15,844 nt of DNA from Flavobacteriales bacterium (GTDB taxonomy: Bacteria; Bacteroidota; Bacteroidia; Flavobacteriales; Weeksellaceae): assembly GCA_900770875.1 (NCBI GenBank), contig CAAGLV010000056.1, positions 1 through 15,844 of the forward strand, read 5' to 3'. Of the stretch, positions 1 to 6,707 are shown piece by piece (within the stretch, counting starts at the first letter, position 1; the number at the start of each line of letters is the position of its first letter). A model generated the notes under the pieces. The model had not been told where the DNA came from. It was given only the letters and a program-made list of their open reading frames with translations, and ran no database searches. A program made the translations under genes and the position numbers.

Positions 1-2
1 AA

Positions 3-695
3 AAATCATATGACGCTAAGATCTCAGGTTATCAAACTGAAGTAAAAGAATTAAACTTACTCTCTCAGCTAAAAGAAAATGTGTTGCCTTATCTAAAATT
101 TGAAGAGAATAAAAAAATCCAAAGTGATCTAAAAACCAGTAAATCATTAAAAGATAAAATCAACAATAAACTAAAAGAAGAGATTACTAACGTTTCTGAG
201 CATATAGAGAAACAAATAAAATCATTCTTTTATGAAGATTTAATAAACGATTTATATAAGCGAATAGATCCTCATCCTGACTATAAAAAAGTAAAATTTA
301 TTCCTGATTTTAAGGATAACAAACCTAAACTAAATGTTTGTGTGTATAAAGAGGATGAGAGTGATAAATTCATAATCCCTAATTTATATTTCAGTCAAGC
401 TCAATTAAATATCTTGAGCTTATGTATATTTTTAGCGAAAGCATTAAATGCTAAAGACGATAAAGGAAACTCTATTGACTGTATTTTTGTTGATGATCCT
501 ATTCAATCAATGGATAGTATAAATATCTTATCTACCATTGACCTGCTGAGAAGTATTATAGCCAATCAGCAAAAACAAATAATATTATCAACACACGATG
601 AAAACTTTCATAATCTTTTAAAGAAAAAGATTCCGACTAATCTTTTTAAATCAAAATTTATGGAGTTAGAAACATTTGGAAAAGTCAAGTATTAA
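3..695 (+). CDS. SMC/SbcC-like AAA ATPase, C-terminal part (5' end outside window)
   Basis: The frame is open to the left edge (first full codon at 3), so about 230 C-terminal residues of a larger protein are visible; a GTG at 81 is unlikely to be the real start. The fragment carries the second half of an ABC/SMC-type nucleotide-binding head: a signature-like motif FSQAQLNIL (390-416), a Walker B strand CIFVDDPIQSMD (480-515) with the catalytic acidic pair and D-loop, and an H-loop ILSTHDENF with His at 594-596. A charged, helical stretch precedes the head, as expected for the end of a coiled-coil arm. Proteins of this build work on DNA ends or chromosomes; similar DDPxQSMD ATPases occur in DNA repair and in anti-phage systems such as Lamassu. 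The gene lies next to an integrase inside a tRNA-targeted element, so it is probably cargo. Walker A is outside the window, so the subfamily cannot be named. Confidence 0.8.
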   Translation, partial: KSYDAKISGYQTEVKELNLLSQLKENVLPYLKFEENKKIQSDLKTSKSLKDKINNKLKEEITNVSEHIEKQIKSFFYEDLINDLYKRIDPHPDYKKVKFIPDFKDNKPKLNVCVYKEDESDKFIIPNLYFSQAQLNILSLCIFLAKALNAKDDKGNSIDCIFVDDPIQSMDSINILSTIDLLRSIIANQQKQIILSTHDENFHNLLKKKIPTNLFKSKFMELETFGKVKY

Positions 696-715
696 TCAAC
701 TATCTAATAAAAAAT

Positions 716-746
716 AATCCCGATAAACAGTATATTTATCGGGATT
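716..746. terminator. Bidirectional intrinsic terminator between convergent genes
   Basis: A perfect 12-bp stem (716-727 with 735-746, core ATCCCGAT/ATCGGGAT) closes a 7-base loop. It is flanked by A-rich sequence on the left and a T run on the right. It sits between the stop of the ATPase gene (695) and the stop of the minus-strand integrase (774), so it can end transcription from both sides. Confidence 0.85.
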
Positions 747-773
747 TTAAGTTACCTTTCTTATATATAATTT

Positions 774-2000
774 CTAAATCAAATTCTCAAAAGCTTCGTC
801 AATTTCAGCATCCTTAAAATCTTCCAAATAAGATTCTGTCGTCTTTATTGATTTATGCCCTAAAGCTTGCTTAATTTTAAATACGTGAATTCCCTTTTTT
901 AATGATAAAGTAGCAAAAGTATGACGAGCTGTATAAAAGAAAATATTTGTACTTATTCCCAATTCTTTAGCCATCAATTTCAACTGTTTATTATAGTAAT
1001 TAAGTACATTATGTTTTCTCTTTTTAAGTTCAATTTCGTCATATTCTGAAATATCCTTTTTTAAAATAGGAAAGATATAGTCTGTTTTATACAAACGATA
1101 TTCTTTATAAAAATCTAAAATTTCTTCTGTCATTTCATTCTGAGGAATTTTAATTTTTAAATTCACTTTCGTCTTATTCCTTGAATAAGAAAATATATCA
1201 TAATCAATATCAGACCATTTTAATTCAGCTAAATCTGTAAAATTCATACCTCTTAAATAAAAACTGAACAAATAAGCATATCTAGCATTAATACAAGAAG
1301 GTAAAAGATTATTATTAAAATCTATAATTTTTTGAAGTTCTTCTGCTGTTAAAGCTCTCTTTATCTTTTTTGCTTTCAATTGAGAAATTTTGTAATTATT
1401 AAATGGATATAACTCCGCTTTTACTATTTTTGATTTTATAGCCATATTATATGCCGAACGTATATTTCTCATATACACTCCTATTCCACCGTCATTACAA
1501 CCACATTTTCGTAAAAAAGATTCATATTTTACTAAAAAATTATAATCGATATCTTCAAACAAAAACAACTCTATATTCTTTTTAAATTTTATTAAAGATT
1601 TTATTGTATCACGATAAGAAACACTATAACTAACTCTCTTCGATGTTTCTAAATCTAAAACTCTATTGTTTAAAAAATCAATAAATCCAATTTTAGTATT
1701 TTCATTTTTAGAATAACAGTTATCAAATTCAATAATTGAAATTACCTTATCATTTTCAATTAATTCATCTAAGATCTTTGAGGCATCATCTTTAATTTTA
1801 CTTAATATTCGATTAGATTGAAGATAATTTGACTTTTTTGAATTAAATTTTCCTTCAGCACTATTCCATTCATTTAAATTACAAGAATAAGGTGTCTTAT
1901 AAAATTTTGTTTTTCGATCAATTATTATTCTTAAATAAATTGGATAAGTTCCGTCTGCTAATTGATTTTTTTTTGATACTATTTTGATACTTGCATTCAT
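774..2000 (-). CDS. Tyrosine recombinase / integrase (Bacteroidota type)
   Basis: A complete 408-residue site-specific recombinase, which cuts and rejoins DNA through a covalent 3'-phosphotyrosine. Domains in order: an N-terminal arm-binding domain (about 1-90, with GTYPIYLRI typical of Bacteroidota integrases), a SAM-like core-binding domain (about 100-205), and a C-terminal catalytic domain (about 215-400). Catalytic residues visible are Arg250 in YLRGMNFTDLAEL, a beta-hairpin Lys (276 or 278), Arg359 in TARHTFATL, His382 in LGHKS and the nucleophile Tyr391 in TTESYL. The usual box II His of HxxR is Tyr356 here, a substitution I recall in other Bacteroidota recombinases. The ATG at 2000 has no clear Shine-Dalgarno. 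The gene starts about 160 bp from a truncated tRNA, the usual place of an integrase near its attachment site, so it probably integrates the element extending to the left. Confidence 0.95.
   Translation of the reverse strand: MNASIKIVSKKNQLADGTYPIYLRIIIDRKTKFYKTPYSCNLNEWNSAEGKFNSKKSNYLQSNRILSKIKDDASKILDELIENDKVISIIEFDNCYSKNENTKIGFIDFLNNRVLDLETSKRVSYSVSYRDTIKSLIKFKKNIELFLFEDIDYNFLVKYESFLRKCGCNDGGIGVYMRNIRSAYNMAIKSKIVKAELYPFNNYKISQLKAKKIKRALTAEELQKIIDFNNNLLPSCINARYAYLFSFYLRGMNFTDLAELKWSDIDYDIFSYSRNKTKVNLKIKIPQNEMTEEILDFYKEYRLYKTDYIFPILKKDISEYDEIELKKRKHNVLNYYNKQLKLMAKELGISTNIFFYTARHTFATLSLKKGIHVFKIKQALGHKSIKTTESYLEDFKDAEIDEAFENLI
1972..1990. repeat. Paired TTTGATAC direct repeat (copy A, inside integrase start)
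   Basis: TTTGATAC occurs at 1972-1979 and 1983-1990, 11 bp apart (about one helical turn), within codons 4 to 10 of the integrase. A second pair with the same 11-bp period lies at 2437-2455. It may be an integrase arm-type binding site or only coding sequence; see the findings. Confidence 0.5.
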
Positions 2001-2157
2001 CTTGTATATATATATTATTATTATATCTTTTCAGTACAACAAATTGTATGATCGGATATATTAAAATGAATCCAAATGTAGATACTCAATCGAATAAAAC
2101 ACTGTTATTCAGTAATTATGAATTATAATGAACTAAAATGAAAGTGATGTGTAGCCC

Positions 2158-2200
2158 ACTCATAATCAGTAAGTCCTTGGTTCGAGCCCAAGTGGGACCA
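2158..2200 (+). other. Truncated tRNA 3' half; probable attachment site (att) of the element
   Basis: These 43 bases match the 3' part of the intact tRNA at 2264-2306 at 36 positions. They run from the anticodon loop (CTCATAA) through the T-arm to the 3' acceptor strand TGGGACC and discriminator A. The differences in the T-stem are compensated (CTTGG/CCAAG here, ACTGG/CCAGT in the intact gene), so this came from a real, different tRNA copy. Nothing upstream can supply the 5' half: the five bases before the loop do not pair with TCAGT, and no GGTCCCA acceptor strand is present. With the integrase beginning at 2000 and facing left, this is best read as the tRNA 3' end duplicated by integration. 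Confidence 0.75.
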
Positions 2201-2232
2201 CTAAATAAAGAAAAAATAGAGTTTTTAACTCA

Positions 2233-2306
2233 GGTCCCATAGCTCAGTTGGTTAGAGCATCTGACTCATAATCAGAGGGTCACTGGTTCGAGCCCAGTTG
2301 GGACCA
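2233..2306 (+). tRNA. tRNA with CAU anticodon (elongator Met or Ile2)
   Basis: A complete cloverleaf is visible: acceptor GGTCCCA (2233-2239) with TGGGACC (2299-2305), D-arm GCTC/GAGC, anticodon stem TCTGA/TCAGA around the loop CTCATAA (CAT at 2267-2269), and T-stem ACTGG/CCAGT around TTCGAGC. The discriminator base is A2306 and CCA is not encoded (CCT follows). The anticodon stem lacks the three G-C pairs of initiator tRNA, so it is an elongator tRNA-Met or a lysidine-modified tRNA-Ile2; sequence alone does not settle which. A terminator follows at 2318. No convincing promoter is seen in the 32 bp between the tRNA scar and this gene. Confidence 0.95.
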
Positions 2307-2317
2307 CCTTGTAAATC

Positions 2318-2346
2318 AAGCACTTACACAGGATATGTAAGTGCTT
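2318..2346 (+). terminator. Intrinsic terminator of the tRNA gene
   Basis: A perfect 11-bp stem (2318-2328, AAGCACTTACA, with 2336-2346) has a 7-base loop and is followed by a T run to about 2351. It begins 12 bp after the tRNA 3' end. Confidence 0.88.
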
Positions 2347-2436
2347 TTTTTATTTTTAATGTTTTCAGTTTATCAAAAATAAAAATACTTAAATAGATTG
2401 TTGAGTATTTTTAAAATATGTATAATTTATTAATTT

Positions 2437-2455
2437 TTTGATACCCGTTTGATAC
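2437..2455. repeat. Paired TTTGATAC direct repeat (copy B, beyond the tRNA)
   Basis: TTTGATAC occurs at 2437-2444 and 2448-2455, again 11 bp apart, extended by CC in both halves (TTTGATACCC). It matches in spacing and sequence the pair inside the integrase start (1972-1990). Read on the minus strand, GIKRVSK here resembles SIKIVSK of the integrase N terminus in the same frame, before a stop. It is either a binding site or the last trace of a second integrase gene. Confidence 0.5.
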
Positions 2456-2469
2456 CCACTTTTTATAAT

Positions 2470-2733
2470 TTACATATTTAATTCGTATCTAACCGAACGA
2501 CCTGCTCCTAAAGAATTAAATATTTTCTTTTCTACTAAATCTTGTAAATCTCGAGTTGCTGTAGCTTTTGAAGTTTTTGTAATTGAAATATATTTTTTTG
2601 CAGACATCCCTCCTTCAAATCCTTCTACTCCTTGATCTAGCATTTTTAAGATTACTTTTAATTGACGATCATTTAAAGATGATTTAACTTGATCTAAAAA
2701 TTTAGTTTTATTTAAAGTAAAATAGATTATTTT
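2470..2733 (-). pseudogene. C-terminal remnant of a Fic-family protein gene
   Basis: The minus strand is open from 2733 to a TAA at 2470-2472, about 87 codons, bounded upstream by an in-frame stop (2734-2736). The translation contains NDRQLKVILKML, then EGFEGGMSAKKYISITKTS, then ATATRDLQDLVEKK and GAGRSVRYEL. This pattern is characteristic of the C-terminal winged-helix region of Fic-domain proteins of the DUF4172/Fic type; intact members are several hundred residues long. The catalytic Fic motif (HxFxDGNGRxxR) and the whole N-terminal part are absent from the window, so no AMP-transfer activity can remain. The first ATG in frame (at 2643) would give only 57 residues. Assigned from remembered family patterns; a profile search would confirm it. 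Confidence 0.75.
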
Positions 2734-2841
2734 TTAAACTTACATTTAAGAATCAATAATAGTTCCTATCAGTAACTTCATCTAAGACGGATGAGTCATA
2801 TTCAAATTTTTCCGAATTTTTAAATTGCCAGTAGTACTGCA

Positions 2842-2914
2842 TGAGCCAATTAATTTAATTAATCGGCTCAGATATAACAAAAATATAAGCCGATTAATAA
2901 TTTTATTCGGCTCA
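2842..2914. repeat. Cluster of four interlocking inverted repeats (TGAGCCGATTAAT type)
   Basis: Four arms of one motif lie in alternating orientation: 2842-2855, 2857-2870, 2887-2898 and 2904-2914. Arms 1 and 2 form an almost perfect 29-bp palindrome (one A.C mismatch). Arms 2 and 3 share a 10-bp complement (TTAATCGGCT with AGCCGATTAA), and arms 3 and 4 pair through AGCCGA/TCGGCT. Each inner arm can therefore pair with either neighbour. There is no T run directly after it, so it is not a simple terminator. A tandem operator, a small palindromic element or an attenuator-like RNA are all possible. Confidence 0.6.
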
Positions 2915-3198
2915 TAGGTATCATATTTATCAGGATAATAAGAAATTTTTTAAATTTCAACAAACTTTATAATTCATTCAAGGAAAAACGCTTTATAAGT
3001 ACTAAAATAATTATATTTAATATCTACGAAATAATGAAATACCAACAAAATGTGCTAAACACCTTTTTAAATAATATTAATTAAACATTTAATCAACATA
3101 CCTAATATAAATATTTCTTTTATTAAAAATCATTTTATATATATTTGATATATCGTTATTTACAATAACATTTAACCAATTTATAGAATTAAAGAAAT
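2915..3198. other. AT-rich intergenic leader before the membrane GTPase operon
   Basis: I see no gene, RNA gene or convincing repeat in this extremely AT-rich stretch, apart from a short palindrome GAAATTTTTTAAATTTC (about 2942-2958). It should carry the promoter of the downstream operon. A TTTG at 3144-3147 followed 18 bp later by TAACATTT (3166-3173) weakly resembles the Bacteroidota -33/-7 arrangement, but the -7 match is imperfect. Confidence 0.4.
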
Positions 3199-4221
3199 AT
3201 GAAAATTACTCCAACAGATTTATTCCTTGGCCTTTTAGCAATATTACTAATAAGCGTTAGTTTTTATCAAACTTGGCTTGGATTAGATCAAATTTTTGGT
3301 AATGCAGCATTTATAATTGCCTTAGTATTATCGCTCTTACTCTTATTTTTATGCTGGCTTATTCGCAAATCTAAAATAGAAGGTAAACCAACAGGAAGTT
3401 TAATAGGAATATACATTTTTATTGCATCTTTCTGTTTTATTGCAAATTTCAATGCTTTATACACTCGATTTATGAGAACTGATATTTATACAGAAGAACT
3501 AAGAGATATCAATAGATCGTATACCGACTTAGAGAATAACGTTGAATCGAAATTAAGTTATAAATACAATAAAGAAACTTCCCAAAATATCGAAATCAAG
3601 AAAAAGCAATTAATCGAACAAATTAAAGATCCAGGAAATAAAGGTATTGGTACAAGAGCTCAATCACTAATACGAGATATTGAAAAATTAACCGGTCAAA
3701 AAATTGATTTACTTACACCTGTAAATAACGATTATGATGATTTAGCCGAAAGAATGGGTCGCCAAATTGATAATATGATATCTGATTTATCTCCGGAAGA
3801 AAGAGAGTTAAAATCTGATATTAATAACGCAACGTTAAAATGGAATAAAAAAATACAAGATTTACTCCTATTATCTAAAAAAGAAAAAGATGATATGTCG
3901 CAAGGATTAATTGACGAATCATTAAGCGAATATAATAAAATTGGTAGCAGAGCTGAAAACATTTTAGGATCAGAGAAAATAAAATTTGAACCAAAATTTT
4001 CGCAAACACAAGAAGTTGGTAAAATTGGTTTTGCCTTTGAGCATGCCATCAAAAATTTTGGCGTATATCAATTTGTAGTTTTAGCTGGTTGTATCTTACT
4101 AGATTTTGTAATTGTAATTATTATATTATTAGTTACAGAGCAAAATTCTAACAATCAAAATTCAAATGGAAGTGTATTTAATCATAAAAGAGGTGGTTCA
4201 ACTTTAATACCTAAAAAATAA
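3199..4221 (+). CDS. Membrane protein with four helices and coiled-coil loop; first gene of a GTPase operon
   Basis: I do not recognise a family for this 340-residue protein. Three hydrophobic segments lie at the N terminus (about 8-26, 36-55, 66-86) and a fourth at about 292-312. Between them is a roughly 200-residue soluble region rich in Glu, Lys and Asn, with heptad-like helices (about 95-145 and 185-260). A short Asn/Gly/Lys-rich tail follows. With four helices both ends are on the same side, probably cytoplasmic because of the RKSK and KRGG positive clusters, which would place the long loop in the periplasm; this is inference. The stop is 2 bp before the start of the GTPase-like gene, so the two are surely co-transcribed. 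The protein could be the membrane anchor, sensor or effector of the module. Only AAAG before the ATG hints at a ribosome site. Confidence 0.85.
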   Translation: MKITPTDLFLGLLAILLISVSFYQTWLGLDQIFGNAAFIIALVLSLLLLFLCWLIRKSKIEGKPTGSLIGIYIFIASFCFIANFNALYTRFMRTDIYTEELRDINRSYTDLENNVESKLSYKYNKETSQNIEIKKKQLIEQIKDPGNKGIGTRAQSLIRDIEKLTGQKIDLLTPVNNDYDDLAERMGRQIDNMISDLSPEERELKSDINNATLKWNKKIQDLLLLSKKEKDDMSQGLIDESLSEYNKIGSRAENILGSEKIKFEPKFSQTQEVGKIGFAFEHAIKNFGVYQFVVLAGCILLDFVIVIIILLVTEQNSNNQNSNGSVFNHKRGGSTLIPKK

Positions 4222-4223
4222 TT

Positions 4224-5141
4224 ATGTCAGATCAATTAAAACCTTTATCATTAGAAAATAAAGACGAATTAAAGCCTCTTACACCAGCAAATAATTCGTC
4301 TAATGATAATTTCGTACCAATCAACAAATCAACTTCCGAAGATTTAAAAAATAAAGACAGTAATTTTATTTTCTTTTTTGGAACTGCCCAATCTGGTAAA
4401 TCGGTTATTTTATCATCAATGCTGTATTATTTAAGATCGCAAGCAGGTGTTTTAAGACCTAAAATAGGAACTCCAAATAGCAAAGAAGCCAATATTTTAC
4501 TCTCTGATTTTTTTGAAAACATTAGACAAGGTATTTTGCCTAATCGTACAACACGAGATCAAGTTACTCGTTTAGATTTAGTATTTGAACCTAATAACAA
4601 ATCTAAAAAAGTACCACCTATTAATCTTACATTTTTAGAAACTTCAGGTGAAAATCATAACGAAATTAAACGTGGCGGAACATTTCATAACAGCATAGAA
4701 ACTTATCTTAACGCCAATATACCTTTAACTTTTATTATCGTAACAAGCTACGAATCGGCTCATAAAGATGATAATTTAATTAATGAATTTTTTGATGAAT
4801 TAGAAAAAAAAGGAAAAGGATTACAATCGGTAAATGCAATACTTGTTGTTTCTAAATGGGATAAATCTGGTAAATCTGGGGTTGAAAGCGAAAGAGAATT
4901 AGACGCCTTTATTTATGAGCGATTACCAATGACCGCACAACGATTAGATACATATGGCTTAAGCCGCACTTACTACACAATCGGAGAATTAGTTAATACA
5001 GGAAATGAAGATCGTATTACAACTTTAAATTTAGATACTGCAGAAATCTTATCTAAATGGCTGTATAAAAGCATTGTTGGATATGATATTGATTATGAAG
5101 GAACTTTTTGGGAAAAAATAAAATTTAGTTTTAAAGGATAA
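4224..5141 (+). CDS. P-loop GTPase-like protein of the membrane module
   Basis: A 305-residue cytosolic protein. After a polar, probably disordered N-terminal segment (about 1-45) comes a P-loop NTPase fold: strand FIFFF, Walker A GTAQSGKS (residues 53-60), a second strand LTFLETSGE (about 136-143) in the place of the GTPase G3 motif, a strand FIIVTS (about 170-175), and VVSKWD (about 208-213), which fits the G4 guanine-specificity motif [NST]KxD. This order is that of TRAFAC-type GTPases rather than AAA or ABC ATPases. The ETSGE variant of DxxG resembles GTPases of bacterial conflict systems (the DO-GTPase type), but I cannot confirm family membership. No membrane helix is seen. It starts 2 bp after the upstream membrane-protein gene, and its stop overlaps the next start by one base (TAATG), so expression is coupled and the three products probably form one complex. 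Confidence 0.85.
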   Translation: MSDQLKPLSLENKDELKPLTPANNSSNDNFVPINKSTSEDLKNKDSNFIFFFGTAQSGKSVILSSMLYYLRSQAGVLRPKIGTPNSKEANILLSDFFENIRQGILPNRTTRDQVTRLDLVFEPNNKSKKVPPINLTFLETSGENHNEIKRGGTFHNSIETYLNANIPLTFIIVTSYESAHKDDNLINEFFDELEKKGKGLQSVNAILVVSKWDKSGKSGVESERELDAFIYERLPMTAQRLDTYGLSRTYYTIGELVNTGNEDRITTLNLDTAEILSKWLYKSIVGYDIDYEGTFWEKIKFSFKG

Positions 5142-6667
5142 TGAGTAATCCAATTTCACTTATTGCTTTCGGTACATTCGGAAATCCAAACGGATTTACA
5201 CATTCCATTTTTATTGGAGATCCTAACCTAAAAAATAGTTTAAAAACATTCGATTTAAATACTAATGCAATTAAATTATTCCAAGGAGAAAAACTATATA
5301 GTATTAGAAAAGAAAATATATCTAACAAAACATATATAAGTTATTCTGTATATCAATATGCTAAAGAACCAAATTCTAATAGAGAAGGTTCTTTTATCGG
5401 AATTAGCGTGGTATCAATTAACTATTTTATTAACGAATATTTAATTATCAATATCTTAAATGATGGTATTAATAATCTATACAAAAATAACGTAACTAAC
5501 GAGATAATTAACGTTAACAAATCTGATCAATTTATAGTAAACAATATAAAAGATTTTGACAAAATTGAAATTAACAGCTATAATTTAAACCTAAAAAAAA
5601 ATCAAAAACCGGATAAATCTTTATTTATCTATACATTAACAGACGAAAATAATTTATCTAAATTATTAAAAGAATCAACACATTTACTCAACTCTTATGA
5701 TACAATTTACTTTTCGCAAAATAGTAATATAGCAGAAGAAGTAATTAAAAAAGGATTATTTGAGCTTATTGAACAAAAAGATTTTGAACAAAAAATTAAT
5801 CAAATTATTGAACTCGAAAAACAAAAAATTTTAGAAACAAAAACCAAAATATCAAATTCTATTACAAGTTTAAGAGAAGATCTTAATAAAATTATAAGCC
5901 AAAAAGAATCTTCTATTGCTTATAAAACCGAAATTCATCAAAAAAATACCGATTTAATTCATCATGAAAAGAAAGAGTTAAATGAAATTAAGCAAAATTT
6001 TACATCAAAAATTAATCATTTAATCAATAAATTTAATCAATCCAACAACGATCAATTACCTGAAATTGAAGGAGATATTTTAATTTTAAAAAATGATTTA
6101 AATAAAAACAATTCAATTTCTACCAACACAGTACAATCCATAGAAAATCATACAAATGTTAGAAAAGTAGAAAACAGACACCAAGCTCCACATTTCGAAA
6201 ATTATGATCATAATAACATAAAAAAAGAAAACGGAATAAGTTTATCTAAAATTAGCAGCATCGTAATGTTTTTAGCTTTAATAGGTCTGTCTTATTTTAC
6301 GTATAATTTGTATACCAATTTAGAGATTAAAGACAACAAAATTAAATTATTACAAAATAACCCAAAGCCAGAAGAACACGTAGAAATTAACCAGCTAAAT
6401 CCATTTCCTAATAGTCAATTAAACGATAATGATCTTCAACTAATTAACGATAAATTAAATGAAAAAAATCTAGTTAATATCGAAGATTTAGTTAATGTAA
6501 TTTTCGAAACTAATCCAAATTCGATTAAAAAATATTATCAATTTCAGAAAAATGATTACAAGTTGTATTTGTATCAACTAAATGAAAATAGTTTTCAGAA
6601 AAACGGAAATGGCGATACTATATATGCAAAGGCTTTGCCATTAAAAAAAGTACCTTCTACTTTATGA
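5141..6667 (+). CDS. Unrecognised protein: N-terminal globular domain, coiled coil, one membrane helix; third gene of GTPase operon
   Basis: A 508-residue protein that is very rich in Asn, Lys and Ile. Visible parts are an N-terminal globular region (about 1-200) that opens with SLIAFGTFGNPNGFTHSIF and contains a segment ending in SFIGISVVS; a long charged helix with heptad character (about 206-299); a polar linker; one hydrophobic helix (about 371-393, IVMFLALIGLSYFTYNLY); and a C-terminal domain of about 110 residues. The N-terminal domain and coiled coil are probably cytoplasmic, where they could contact the GTPase, with the C-terminal domain across the membrane. The architecture recalls GTPase-associated proteins of bacterial conflict systems, but I recognise no specific domain. 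The start overlaps the GTPase stop by one base, and a strong terminator follows within 5 bp of the stop, so this is the last gene of the operon. Confidence 0.85.
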   Translation: MSNPISLIAFGTFGNPNGFTHSIFIGDPNLKNSLKTFDLNTNAIKLFQGEKLYSIRKENISNKTYISYSVYQYAKEPNSNREGSFIGISVVSINYFINEYLIINILNDGINNLYKNNVTNEIINVNKSDQFIVNNIKDFDKIEINSYNLNLKKNQKPDKSLFIYTLTDENNLSKLLKESTHLLNSYDTIYFSQNSNIAEEVIKKGLFELIEQKDFEQKINQIIELEKQKILETKTKISNSITSLREDLNKIISQKESSIAYKTEIHQKNTDLIHHEKKELNEIKQNFTSKINHLINKFNQSNNDQLPEIEGDILILKNDLNKNNSISTNTVQSIENHTNVRKVENRHQAPHFENYDHNNIKKENGISLSKISSIVMFLALIGLSYFTYNLYTNLEIKDNKIKLLQNNPKPEEHVEINQLNPFPNSQLNDNDLQLINDKLNEKNLVNIEDLVNVIFETNPNSIKKYYQFQKNDYKLYLYQLNENSFQKNGNGDTIYAKALPLKKVPSTL

Positions 6668-6670
6668 TAT

Positions 6671-6707
6671 AAAAAAGAAAGGAGACAATAAGTCTCCTTT
6701 CTTTTTT
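6671..6707 (+). terminator. Intrinsic terminator closing the three-gene GTPase operon
   Basis: A perfect 16-bp stem (6671-6686 with 6692-6707; GC-richer core AAAGGAGAC/GTCTCCTTT) has a 5-base loop AATAA and ends in a T run. It starts four bases after the stop codon at 6667. The A run on the other side means it could work in both directions, but the next gene is also on the plus strand. Confidence 0.92.

Noticed and set aside
2158..2200. A second functional tRNA gene
   Set aside because: Only the anticodon loop to the 3' end is present. No acceptor 5' strand, D-arm or complementary anticodon-stem strand exists upstream.
3732..4052. A 106-codon minus-strand frame inside the first membrane-protein gene
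   Set aside because: It is antisense to the coiled-coil region of a tightly packed operon gene, and its Ser/Leu-rich composition is what the complement of Lys/Asp/Glu codons gives.
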